Of a stretch of 64,000 bases of DNA, positions 36,026 to 46,900 are shown one piece after another. Both the position numbers and the translations under genes were made by a program. Origin of the DNA: Steromphala cineraria (taxonomy: Eukaryota > Mollusca > Gastropoda > Trochida > Trochidae); contig OU744735.1 in NCBI GenBank assembly GCA_916613615.1, positions 43,986,468 through 44,050,467 on the forward strand, written 5' to 3'. Within the stretch, counting starts at the first letter, position 1. Each line of letters begins with the position of its first letter. A model generated the notes under the pieces. It did not search any database, had not been told where the DNA came from, and was given only the letters and a program-made list of their open reading frames with translations.

Positions 36026-36407
36026 TAACGGTAACTGTTGTGACACCTCTTTTAAAATAAGATTTTATTCAAATTATCACACACATTTTTGTGTATATTT
36101 GCGGTGTAAAGATACCAGTTAGAGTTTGTTCCTAGTGGACATAATTATGAAAATAAACGGATGTGATTTGAATACAATGTTTATTGAGGAACAGCTTACG
36201 ATACTCTAACAAGTCAAGGTTCAGGACTGAAAAGTAGGTGCAAATGGTAAGTGATTTAGGTTAGTTGAAAAATGTACATATGTGATTGTGATATTCATAA
36301 ACTATAAATTGAGTATCTAAGTAATAATCATTAATTGATAATAAGCAGGTGCTAAATGAACCCATCATGGTCATCTCGCATTTCCCAGTTTAACATCAGC
36401 TTGTTGT

Positions 36408-36431
36408 CCACCCCCCCCCCCCCCCCCCCCC
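36408..36431. repeat. Poly-C tract
   Basis: About 22 consecutive C residues, about 150 bp downstream (in the minus-strand sense) of the candidate first exon of the FAM234-like gene. Confidence 0.9.
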
Positions 36432-36584
36432 ATCTTCTCCCCTACCCGCTATGTATACACATGAGAGACGAAGTAGTTATCTACCCCTTATATGCACCCG
36501 TTTTCATTACCATGGTGATATGCTAACAAACGTATAGTTCCAACCTTACTTACAGTTAACGGATAATGTATATAACCAACTTAC

Positions 36585-36728
36585 CTGTAGAAGGGTACAA
36601 GCACCTTTCACAGAAGCAAAATATACCTGTCCTGTTCGACATGTGACATACTCGCGTCCCCCTTTCTCCCCCACTTCCTTGTTGTAAGGGGAGGCAACTC
36701 GACCTCGATACGGTCTGTTAGTGTTCAC
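36585..36728 (-). other. Candidate 5' untranslated exon of the FAM234-like gene
   Basis: A strong minus-strand donor (CTACAG|GTAAGT, exon end 36585) precedes the acceptor TTTCTCATTTCAG at 32768. An open frame of 48 codons runs into this donor in phase 0, but the next exon needs phase 2 to reach its open frame. The segment is therefore more likely leader than coding. The 5' limit is a guess; transcription may begin further right. Confidence 0.4.
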
Positions 36729-36799
36729 TTCTTAACGGGTTGTCATGGTTGACTTGTTTGCCAGTGCCTTGTTCACTTGTTTCCGTTATGTATATTAAT

Positions 36800-39479
36800 C
36801 TATTTTGTATCAAAATGAATAAACGTGTCTAGAGGCCGACAGGTGTATTGATTTTAATGTTTCTATAAGTGTTTACTTACAGTATATGTATAACCCATTT
36901 TGGAATCCTAAGTTGAGACGTCCCAAGAGATGGGACGGGAATACTAAAACTTGCATACAATTATCGCATTCAATCATGAATTGTGATAAAAAGGTGATTT
37001 ATTATTTCTTACTGATTATAATTTTAGTACGTACGAAGAAAGTAAAATTTGTTGTTCAATAACTCGTCTTAGGTGTCGGAATCATCTCTCATCGTTTATC
37101 AGCCAGTATTGGAAAAACGATTTCGTTAAAAATTTCATTAAAATTATTTCCTTAATAGAATATACATTTTACCAATACAATGATAGTTGTGTTTTCGCCA
37201 TAAATCATCGACATAAAAATTTAAACAATAAAAGCAGCCGAAAATGAGTAGAAACTTTTGAAAAGTTAGAACGGATGTTTAGCAAATAAATATAGATCAA
37301 AATTAATGTAAAATTACAAATAACATCGCCTTTTTAAAAATATTAAATAACTTACGAGTTACAGATGAATGAATTGTCATAAACAATCCACGTAAAAGCC
37401 TTTGTGTTCCACTGTTATCAATCCTGAAATGAATACATCTGGATATATTTATGTCACAGCTTGTCATGTCAGGGAATAAGATACATACACAGTCCTTCCT
37501 GAAATCAAGCCATGAAAGGAAAGATAGACAATATATGATTTAAACAGTATTTTATTTACAAAGCAATCAGTTCTTACAATATGAATTGTGACAAATACAA
37601 ACTTAAAGGTAAAGGGGTCAGCATTAAGGCTTAAGTAGCATATATACTTGCTTCCCCTAAGATACACTTTTTCCATGAATACGTTTGTTGATAATATAGC
37701 ACATTTAACTACGCTTATAATAACATCTAACTAACACTAGAATAAGAATATTAAACTTAAATTTGCATTTGGTATCAATACTGAACAGATACAAAAACGA
37801 TTGGTATCATTTATGTAATGATATATGGATTTATTTAAGAGATAGGATGTTGATAGGATCACATATGTCAAATTTTGAAATCGATGTTATTACATCGGGA
37901 ACCACTAACTGTTACTGAAAATAGCAAGTTAAAGGTCAATCAGTACATTAGAGCGAAAATACGGCCATTCAAAGTCGGGATTTTGATCGAAAACCGGACA
38001 ATGTGGCTCGAGTGGAGAGCGCAAATTCGCCAAACGTAATTTTGAAACCTTGTCATAAGCTGACAGGAAGATATATTCGATTCGATAGTGTTTATTAGGT
38101 ATTGTAACTAATTGATAGATTAATTGGATGCATAATTTCGAATATTAAATGTATTTGAGATGTTTACCTTATTTTTCCATAAAATCGAGCATTTTAGAGT
38201 TATTATGCATAAATGGATATATTTGCAAGTCCAGTGATGAGATATGAACTTCAATCAGCATATTATATATTTGTAGCTTATCAAAACCAAAAAAGATTTT
38301 AAGAAAGATACTCTGTGTCACTTTAAGGTTTCGTTTTCATTCTGTGACCAAGATTTGTCGCCGCAGATACGGTAACTGCTGTATGGCTATAGGAACGTGG
38401 TACAGATGGTACACAAATCTATGTTGTTTAATTAAACAAGCTGTTACATAATGTATGATTTGTTTGTTTATCTAGTTTCTATTTTGATTGAATCAACGTA
38501 AGCAAGCTTTTAAACTTTATTAAGTTTAAGTTATTTAAGTTAGGTTAATCATATTTGTTTTTAATTTTCAGCAAAATAATTACAACTCCTAACTAGGGAA
38601 GTGATAAAAAATGATGAAAATAACAATTTCATTATTGATCATAAAAACAAACAGGTTTGAGTTAGATAATTGATTAGAATTATATTTAGTTTTAAAGGAT
38701 ATGACTTGAAGACATGACAGATTATGCTCATTTTAGTCTCATAGGAGCCAAATTATGATTTAAACATATTTATCTCCACATAGAATTTGATGAAACAAGC
38801 CAATAGCTTATGATAATATATCTCCAAGATATAATATAAAAAACATGGCATGGTGCATTTACATAATTAAAGATTTGTCTATACAAACGCCAACAATCTT
38901 TGACAAATATCATATCATTTGCCTATTATTCATATTTTGGTAAATTATGTAACATTCTATAAATCAGTTGCTAAATCTGCCTGTTGAATTTATATTAATT
39001 CGTGCATGGATAACTATCAATAGTTCATTATTTACAGAAGAGAAATAATTTTGGTTTTCCGTATAAGACTGATCTCAGATCAATTATTTTGCTTTTGTTA
39101 TTATTTATTGATTTGAAACATTAAACTTTATTGTTTTATTGTATTTTTATGTTGAGGTAAGATTAGAATTACTAATCTGTCTCCCTCTCTCAGTGCCTAT
39201 CTGCCAATTTGCCAACCATTGTTAATTAATGTTATCTATGTTAAAACTAACCTGATGTGTTTATTTATTCGCAGAAAACATAAGAACAACGTAACAGGTA
39301 TCCGCTTTCCTTATTATAACATTAAAACGATTATCCAAACTCATCAAAGTGCACAAATTTATAACTATTTTAGTATTTTGAATATCATTTTAACATAGCA
39401 TACTTTGAAAAGATATTATTCTGTCAAAAGTCATATCAACTGTTTGCTCAATAAGTGTATACGAGACCACCGCCATACT
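36800..39479. other. Intergenic, nothing recognised
   Basis: AT-rich DNA upstream of the minus-strand FAM234-like gene. No open frame with domain features, RNA gene or clear repeat is seen. The minus frame at 37464-37676 has no supporting context. Confidence 0.4.
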
Positions 39480-40364
39480 GTCTACGAACCAACCAGTATT
39501 ATTGTCTACGAACCAACCAGTATTATTGTCTACGAACCAACCAGTATTATTGTCTACGAACCAACCAGTATTATTGTCTACGAACCAACCAGTATTATTG
39601 TCTACGAACCAACCAGTATTATTGTCTACGAACCAACCAGTATTATTGTCTACGAACCAACCAGTATTATTGTCTACGAACCAACCAGTATTATTGTCTA
39701 CGAACCAACCAGTATTATTGTCTACGAACCAACCAGTATAATTGTCTACGAACCAACCAGTATTATTGTCTACGAACCAACCAGTATTATTGTCTACGAA
39801 CCAACCAGTATTGTTGTCTACGAACCAACCGTTATTTCTGTCTACGAAGCAAGTGATATTTCTGTCTACGAACCAAGTGGTATTTCTGTCTACAAACCAA
39901 GCGGTATTTCTGTCTACGAATCAAGCGGTATTTCTGTCTTCAAACCAAGCGGTATTTCTGTCTACGTACCAAACAGTATTTCTCTCTACAAACCAAGTGT
40001 TATTTCTGTCTACAAACCAAGAGGTATTTTTGTCTACGAACCAAGTGGTATTTTTATCTACGAACCAAGCGGTATTTCTGTCTACGAACCAAGTGGTATT
40101 TCTGTCTACAAACCAAGAGGTATTTTTGTCTACGAACCAAACAATATTTCTCTCTACGAACCAAGAAGTATTTTTGTCTACGAACCAAGTGGTATTTCTG
40201 TCTACAAACCAAGAGGTATTTTTGTCTACGAACCAAGTGGTATTTCTGTCTACAAACCAAGAGGTATTTTTTTCTACGAACCAAGCGGTATTTCTGTCTA
40301 CGAACCAAGCGGTATTTCTGTCTACGAACCAAGCGGTATTTCTGTCTACGAACCAAGCGGTATG
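39480..40364 (+). repeat. 24-bp minisatellite, array 1 (~37 copies)
   Basis: Units read CCAACCAGTATTATTG followed by TCTACGAA. The first 14 or so units (39481-39816) are almost identical. From ~39817 on, units drift to CCAAGyGGTATTTCTG and differ from one another. The gradient implies recent homogenisation at the left end. The 320-codon frame and its shadows come from the 24-bp period and are not genes. Confidence 0.95.
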
Positions 40365-40531
40365 TAAAGGTTACCAGTCGAGTTTTGAGTGGGTATGAAT
40401 TGTAACACCGATGCACGTGCAGTGCGTAACACCGAGCCGTCGACGTCGAGTTGAAAACACAAATTAATTTCACTAAATTCGAGGAGAGCGGAATAGACCT
40501 CAATAGTAAATAAATTTATCTTCACCAATCC

Positions 40532-40604
40532 CCTGTAGCCTAGTGGTACAGTCTTGGACTACAGTTAGAAAGGTTATGGGTTCGTATCCCACACGCTCTA
40601 CTTT
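40532..40604 (+). other. tRNA-like sequence 1 between the arrays
   Basis: 'gtagcctagtggtacag' (box A-like) and 'gggttcgtatccca' (box B-like, one change) lie at nearly tRNA spacing. The acceptor stem (CCCCTGT) does not pair with the 3' side, so it is a tRNA-derived repeat or pseudogene. Confidence 0.5.
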
Positions 40605-40785
40605 TTAAAATTTTGCAATTAGAAATTTTACTTGAACGCTAGAGGATGAGGTTGTTGCAAATTTCATATACCGAAAAATAATCACATTTCTAAAATGTAA
40701 CAGTGAACAGTGAAAATTAACTTTAAAAGTTTGAGGAGAGCAGAATAGTTATCACAAATCATACCCTTCATATTCATAATCCTTT

Positions 40786-40856
40786 GTGGTCTAATGGTAT
40801 AAGTCTTTGGCTACAGAGCGAAGGGTTGTAGGTTCGAATCCCGCGGTTTCATTTCT
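40786..40856 (+). other. tRNA-like sequence 2 between the arrays
   Basis: 'gtggtctaatggtataag' and 'aggttcgaatcccgc' lie at tRNA-like spacing. An upstream 'gaggagagc(a/g)gaatag' is shared with copy 1 (40480 and 40735), so both are units of a ~255-bp tandem tRNA-derived repeat. Confidence 0.5.
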
Positions 40857-41033
40857 GAAAATTTTGGAGATCGATTACATTACCGGTCTTTGGAATTATG
40901 AGGGGCGAAATGGAGAGCCTCATGCTAAATAATAACAGCCTTGAGGTATGTAATGCAGTGTATACCACCCCAGCACGAGCAAATAAGAGGTGTGTAAGGA
41001 GGTTACCACCCTGGTACAAACAATGGAGTTGAT

Positions 41034-41697
41034 CGGTAATTCTGTCTACGAACCAAGCGGTATTTCTCTCTAGGAACCAAGCGGTATTTCTCTCTAGGAA
41101 CCAAGCGGTATTTCTTTCTAGGAACCAACCAGTATTTCTGTTTATGAACCGAACAATATTTCTGTCTAGGAACCGAACAATATTTCTGTCTTGGAACCAA
41201 GTGGTATTTCTGTTTATGAACCAACCGGTATTTCTGTCTACGAATCAAGTGGTATTTCTGTCAAGGAACTAACCGGTATTTCCCTCTAGGAACCAACCGG
41301 TATTTCTGTCTACGAACCAAAAAGTATTTCTGTCTAGGAACCGAACAATATTTCTGTCTACGAACCAAACAATATTTCTCTCTACGAACCAACCGATGTT
41401 TCTGTCTTCAAACCAAGCGGTATTTCTGTCTACGAACCAAGTGGTATTTCTGTCTAGGAACTAACCGGTATTTCTCTCTAGGAACCAACCAGTATTTCTT
41501 TCTAGGAACCAAGTGGTATTTCTGTTTATGAATCGAACAATTTTTTTGTCTAGGAACCAAGCGGTATTTCTGTCTACGAACCAAACGGTATTTCGGTCTA
41601 CGAACCAACCGGTATTTCTGTCTAGGAACCAACTGGTATTTCTGTTTATGAACCAACCGGTATTTCTGTCTACGAGCAAAGCAGTATTTTTGTCTAT
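41034..41697 (+). repeat. 24-bp minisatellite, array 2 (~27 copies)
   Basis: Same unit family as array 1 (GGTATTTCTGTCTAsGAACC), but with many TAG-containing variants and no homogenised end. Array 2 therefore looks older or not recently expanded. Confidence 0.9.
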
Positions 41698-41699
41698 AT

Positions 41700-42520
41700 A
41701 TATTATAAAGATAACCATAATAGTACGTGACGTGTTTTATATTTATGTTTTTAGATATTTTGCGTGTTTTCACGCTTACATAAACATAATTGAGATAAAG
41801 ATTATGTAATTTAATGAAATAACATAATCTGTAATGCATTGAAATCGTAAACTACTCATCTAATGGAAGTATTCATATCACAGGAAAAGAAACAAAAAGT
41901 AAAGAATATCGTTTATTGAAGTTTGTATTTCATAAAACCTGTAATAACTGTAAATTGGTATAAAATGCATTCTCCCTTCAAGAAGCTTCAGGTCATTATC
42001 GCATACAAAATATTCACAAATTTACACAAACATTATAGAGCTTCATTTTAAGCAAACCGTTTCAAATCAAGCATAATATTTTTCTTTCTAATACCTAAAA
42101 ACGCGATAGTGATAATTCTGCAAATCAATTCCTATTACAGAAGACGCGTACGAAATTAAAGATGAAGTTGAATATTATCTATTCTATATATAAATGCAGT
42201 TATATAAGACATCATATGACAGACCTATTCAAAACTACATAAGGTCCATAGTATATTTCAACTTACACCCCTTGGGCGGTTATATCCCTTCTTTTTTCAA
42301 TTGGTTCTAACTCGTAACGACCTTCTTATATGTATTTACCCTTTTACCCCCTTGGGAAGTTATTGCCTTTATTTTAGTTGAATGTTGTATGCCGTGAGCT
42401 CCATCCGCGTAGGTTGGTTATCTCATAACCACCTTGGTCGGTTATTAGAGTGTAAACAATCGCAAACATTTGGACTTGAAAAATTTGGATTTTTAATCAA
42501 ACAAGAAAGTTAAGATTTAT
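41700..42520. other. Intergenic, nothing recognised
   Basis: AT-rich DNA. Two or three short motifs of the type 'cccttgggcggttat' / 'cccttgggaagttat' (42269-42450) hint at an old tandem repeat. Confidence 0.35.
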
Positions 42521-42529
42521 GAACAACGA

Positions 42530-42606
42530 AAGTGGGATTCGAACCGGGAACCTCTATGTTGTTAAGCAGCGCTCTTACCTACCGAGCTACCGAGGATCCG
42601 TGCCAG
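42530..42606 (-). other. tRNA-like sequence
   Basis: The minus strand has 'tagctcggtaggtaagagc' (D arm, box A) and 'cggttcgaatccca' (box B) at correct spacing. The anticodon, T and acceptor stems do not pair, so a functional tRNA is unlikely. Confidence 0.5.
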
Positions 42607-42659
42607 TTGATGTATATTTTTGTGTGTCATGTTTGGTTTCTTATTTTTCCCTATAAATA

Positions 42660-42975
42660 TATATTACTATTGCAATAAAATAGTTTTTAATGTAAGGAAT
42701 CAAGGTTTTACTTATAAAACCCTAAGCAGGGGGTATTGTAAGTAGTCTAAAATAGTATTCTTATCAAGACATATCAAACCCGCAAAATGGATCACTAAAA
42801 GGTTTTTCCAATTATTTGTATGTAAACCAATTTAGTTGAAACAACGTAATAAAATAGTTTTATTGTAAGAAATCAGGCGTTTATTTCTAAAACCCTAATC
42901 TGAGGGTACTTTAAATATATTTTCTTATCAAGAAATGATAAACCCGCAAATGATATCAGTGAAACGTTTTTAAAT
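42660..42975 (+). repeat. Two diverged tandem copies of a ~170-bp unit
   Basis: 'caataaaatagttttta' / 'taataaaatagttttat', 'aaaaccctaa', 'ggggtatt' / 'gagggtact', 'ttcttatcaaga' and 'aaacccgcaaa' recur in the same order at ~42672-42810 and ~42847-42975. Confidence 0.75.
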
Positions 42976-43030
42976 CAACTATATTTAAAGAAATAAAGTT
43001 GAAACAATTGCAGGAGTTTTCCGCGGGAGT

Positions 43031-43140
43031 GTAAGTCAAATAATGACCCGTTTACCTCGGGTTATGGAAATAACCTCTGCTCGGGCTACGCCCTCGCGAG
43101 GTTATTTTCCATAACCCCTCGGTACCGGGTCATTATTTAC
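43031..43140. repeat. 110-bp palindromic element
   Basis: Arms 'aaataatgacccg', 'cctcgggttatggaaa' and 'ataacctc' are complemented at 43098-43140. A GC-rich centre (CGGGCTACGCCCTCG) could itself fold. Confidence 0.8.
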
Positions 43141-43947
43141 TACTTAATCTTCCACACACAAAGTAGATTTACACATAGTCTGTAGACATACTCGTAATTG
43201 CGCTAAAGATCAAACATAAACTACCTGTATGTTAATATATACTACCAGCAGGTATAGCCTAGAAGCAGTATAATGGCTTTTAAAGTAAATCTGTTAGAAA
43301 AAATATATTCGTGTAAAGTGAGCCGCTACAGATGGGACGAACAAATCTGAAGTTGTTGATACTGACAAAATATATTATTTATAATATCTTTTCTTAAATT
43401 TAAGAAAATGGTGGGGTCACATAACGGTTTTTAGTTATCGCTATTATCAACAAAATGTCGTCGGAAAATAACGCTTTTTCTTACCGGCGATATTGCGTTA
43501 TTTAATAAAGTCCGGACTCTCCACGAATAGACTAAGAATGATATCAAAATACATTAGAAAATTATAACGACACTGTTAACAGAATTTTTTTTAATTTGGC
43601 AGTTTTTTAAGGAAATTATATATTCTCACTGTATATTTTCCACAGGTTAACAAAAACTAACGGTATGTGAAAGTACCATTTTCAAGAGCAAGAAAAGAAA
43701 TCAGCAATTGTACGTGTATTATACACAACACATGTACCATTCTACATTATTCTCTTATTATACAATATTTGGTGTTGTATTTCTTCATGCATATTACTGG
43801 TTCATTAAAAATCTGTATAAATGAATAACCCCCTTCCGAAAAGACTTCCCACAAACGTACACGTATAAACAACGTTCGATGAAATATAAATACCATAACA
43901 ACTAGAATGAAATCACAATAAACATTTGAAGAATAACAACAACCAGG
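43141..43947. other. 3' flank of the minus-strand paralogue, nothing recognised
   Basis: AT-rich DNA downstream (in the minus sense) of the stop at 43948. Minus-strand AATAAA-like words occur but none stands out. Confidence 0.35.
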
Positions 43948-46900
43948 TCAGGACAAGAACTGCGTCATGGACATGTTATTACAGTGATCTGTGTCACAAA
44001 AGCAGCACATCTCGCCGGAAATGAGTCGACATCCAGAACGAGGCAGGGGACGAGGATACTCAATTGGAAGAACGTTTTCTGCACAGCCTCGATAAACCAC
44101 TGAAAATAACAGTTTGTATTAGCTGGCAGTTCTTGACTTTGGTCTCTAGATGGGTGGGTGTGAACAGGAACATAACATCTAATACAATATACCGCACCCC
44201 TATTACAATATTCCACATACAATATTCCGCACCCCTAGTACAGTATTCAACACCCGTATTACAATATGCCGCACCCCTTTTACAATATCCAACACCCCTA
44301 TTACAATATTCCGCACCCCTATTACAATATCCCACACCCGTATTACAATATACCGCACCCCTATTACAATATACCGCACCCCTATTACAATATACAGAAC
44401 CCCTATTACAATATGCCGAACCCCTGTTACAATATTCCTCACCCCTATTACAATAAACCGCACCCCTATTACAATACACCGTACCCCTATTACAATATAC
44501 CGCACCCCTATTACAATATGCCGCACCCCTATTACAATATGCCGCACCCCTATTACAATAATCTGAACCCCTATTACAATATTCCGCATCCCTATTACAA
44601 TATACCGCACCCCTATTACAATATGCCGCACCCCTATTACAATATTCCGAACCCCTATTACAATATTCCGACTCCTATTACAATATACTGCACCCCTATT
44701 ACAATATACAGCACCCCTAATACAATATTCCGCACCCCTATTACAATATTCCGCATCCCTATCACAATATACAGCACCCCTATTACAATATTCCGCACCC
44801 CTCTCACAATATTCCGCACCCCTAATACAATATTCCGCACCCCTATCACAATATACCGTATCCCTATTACAATATACCGCACCGCTATTACAATATCCCA
44901 CACCCGTATTACAATATACCGCACCCCTATTACAATATACCGCACCCCTATTACAATATGCCGAACCCCTGTTACAATATTCCGCACCCCTATTACAATA
45001 TTCCGAACCCCTATTACAATATCCCACACCCCTTTTACAATATTCCGCACCCCTATTACAATATCCCACACCCGTATTACAATATGCCACACCCCTATTA
45101 CAATATTCCGCAACCCTATTACAATATACCGCACCCCTATTACAATATGCCGTACCCCTATTACAATATCCCGCACCCCTATAACAATATCCGGAACCCC
45201 TATTACAATATCCCGCACCCCTATTACAATATCCCGCACCCCTATTACAATATTCCGCAACCCTATTACAATATACCGCACCCCTATTACAATATGCCGT
45301 ACCCCTATTACAATATCCCGCACCCCTATAACAATATCCCGCACCCCTCTTACAATATCCCGCACCCCTATTACAATATACCACACCCCTATTGCAATAT
45401 GCCGCACCCCTATTACAATATCCCGCACCCCTCTTACAATATCCCGCACCCCTATTACAATATACCACACCCCTATTGCAATATGCCGCACCCCTATTAC
45501 AATATCCCGCACCCCTATTACAATATCCCGCACCCCTCTTACAATATCCCGCACCCCTATTACAATATACCACACCCCTATTGCAATATGCCGCACCCCT
45601 ATTACAATATACCGTACCCCTATTACAATATCCCGCACCCCTATTACAATATCACACACCCCTAATACAATATCCCGCACCCCTATTACAATATCCCGCA
45701 CCCCTATTACAATATCCCACACCCCTATTACAATATACAGCACCGCTATTACAATATACAGCACCGCTATTACAATATCCCGCACCGCTATTACAATATC
45801 CCGCACCCCTATAACAATATCCCGCACCCCTATTACAATATACCGCACCCCTATTACAATATCCCGCACCCCTCTTACAATATCCCGCACCCCTATTACA
45901 ATATCCTGCACCCCTATTACAATATGCCGCACCCCTATTACAATATACAGCATCCCTATTACAATATCCCGCACCCCTATTACAATATGCCCCTCCCCTA
46001 TTACAATATCCCGCACCCCTATTACAATATCCCGCACCCCTATTACAATATCCCGCACCCCTATTACAATATGCAGCACCCCTATTACAATATACTGCAT
46101 CCCTATTACAATATCCCGCACCGCTATTACAATATCCTGCACCCCTATAACAATATCCTGCACCCCTATTACAATATCCCGCACCCCTATTACAATATCC
46201 TGCACCCCTATAACAATATCCCGAACCCCTATTACAATATCCTGCACCCCTATTACAATATCCCGCACCCCTATTACAATATGCCGCACCCCTATTGCAA
46301 TATCCTGCACCCCTATAACAATATCCCGCACCCCTATTACAATATCCCGCACCCCTATTACAATATCCCGCACCGCTATTACAATATCCTGCACCCCTAT
46401 AACAATATCCCGCACCCCTATTACAATATCCCGAACCCCTATTACAATATCCCGCACACCTATTACAATATACCACACCCCTATTACAATATCCCGCACC
46501 CCTATAACAATATGCCGCACCCCTATTACAATATCCCGCACCCCTATTACAATATCCCGCACCCCTATTACAATATGCCGCACCCCTATAACAATATGCC
46601 GCACCCCTATTACAATATCCCGCACCCCTATTACAATATACCACACCCCTATTGCAATATGCTGCACCCCTATTACAATATCCTGCACCCCTATTACAAT
46701 ATCCCTCACCCCTATTACAATATACCGTACCCCTATTACAATATCCCTCACCCCTATTACAATATACCGCACCCCTATTACAATATCCCTCACCCCTATT
46801 ACAATATACCGTACCCCTATTACAATATCCCTCACCCCTCTTACAATATGCGGCACCCCTATTACAATATGCCGCACCCCTATTACAATATACCGTACCC

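Noticed and set aside
39480..40364. CRISPR-like array
   Set aside because: There are no unique spacers between repeats; it is a head-to-tail minisatellite in a eukaryotic genome.
39405..40503. Frames of 320, 218, 149 and 133 codons with 8-residue repeats (VYEPTSII and others)
   Set aside because: They are produced by the 24-bp minisatellite; all frames are repetitive and there is no signal peptide, domain or splice context.
40532..40856. Two possible tRNA genes
   Set aside because: Box A and box B are present but acceptor stems do not pair; they belong to a tandem tRNA-derived repeat.
41408..41839. Minus and plus frames with LVRRQKY-type repeats
   Set aside because: They come from the second array of the same 24-bp minisatellite.
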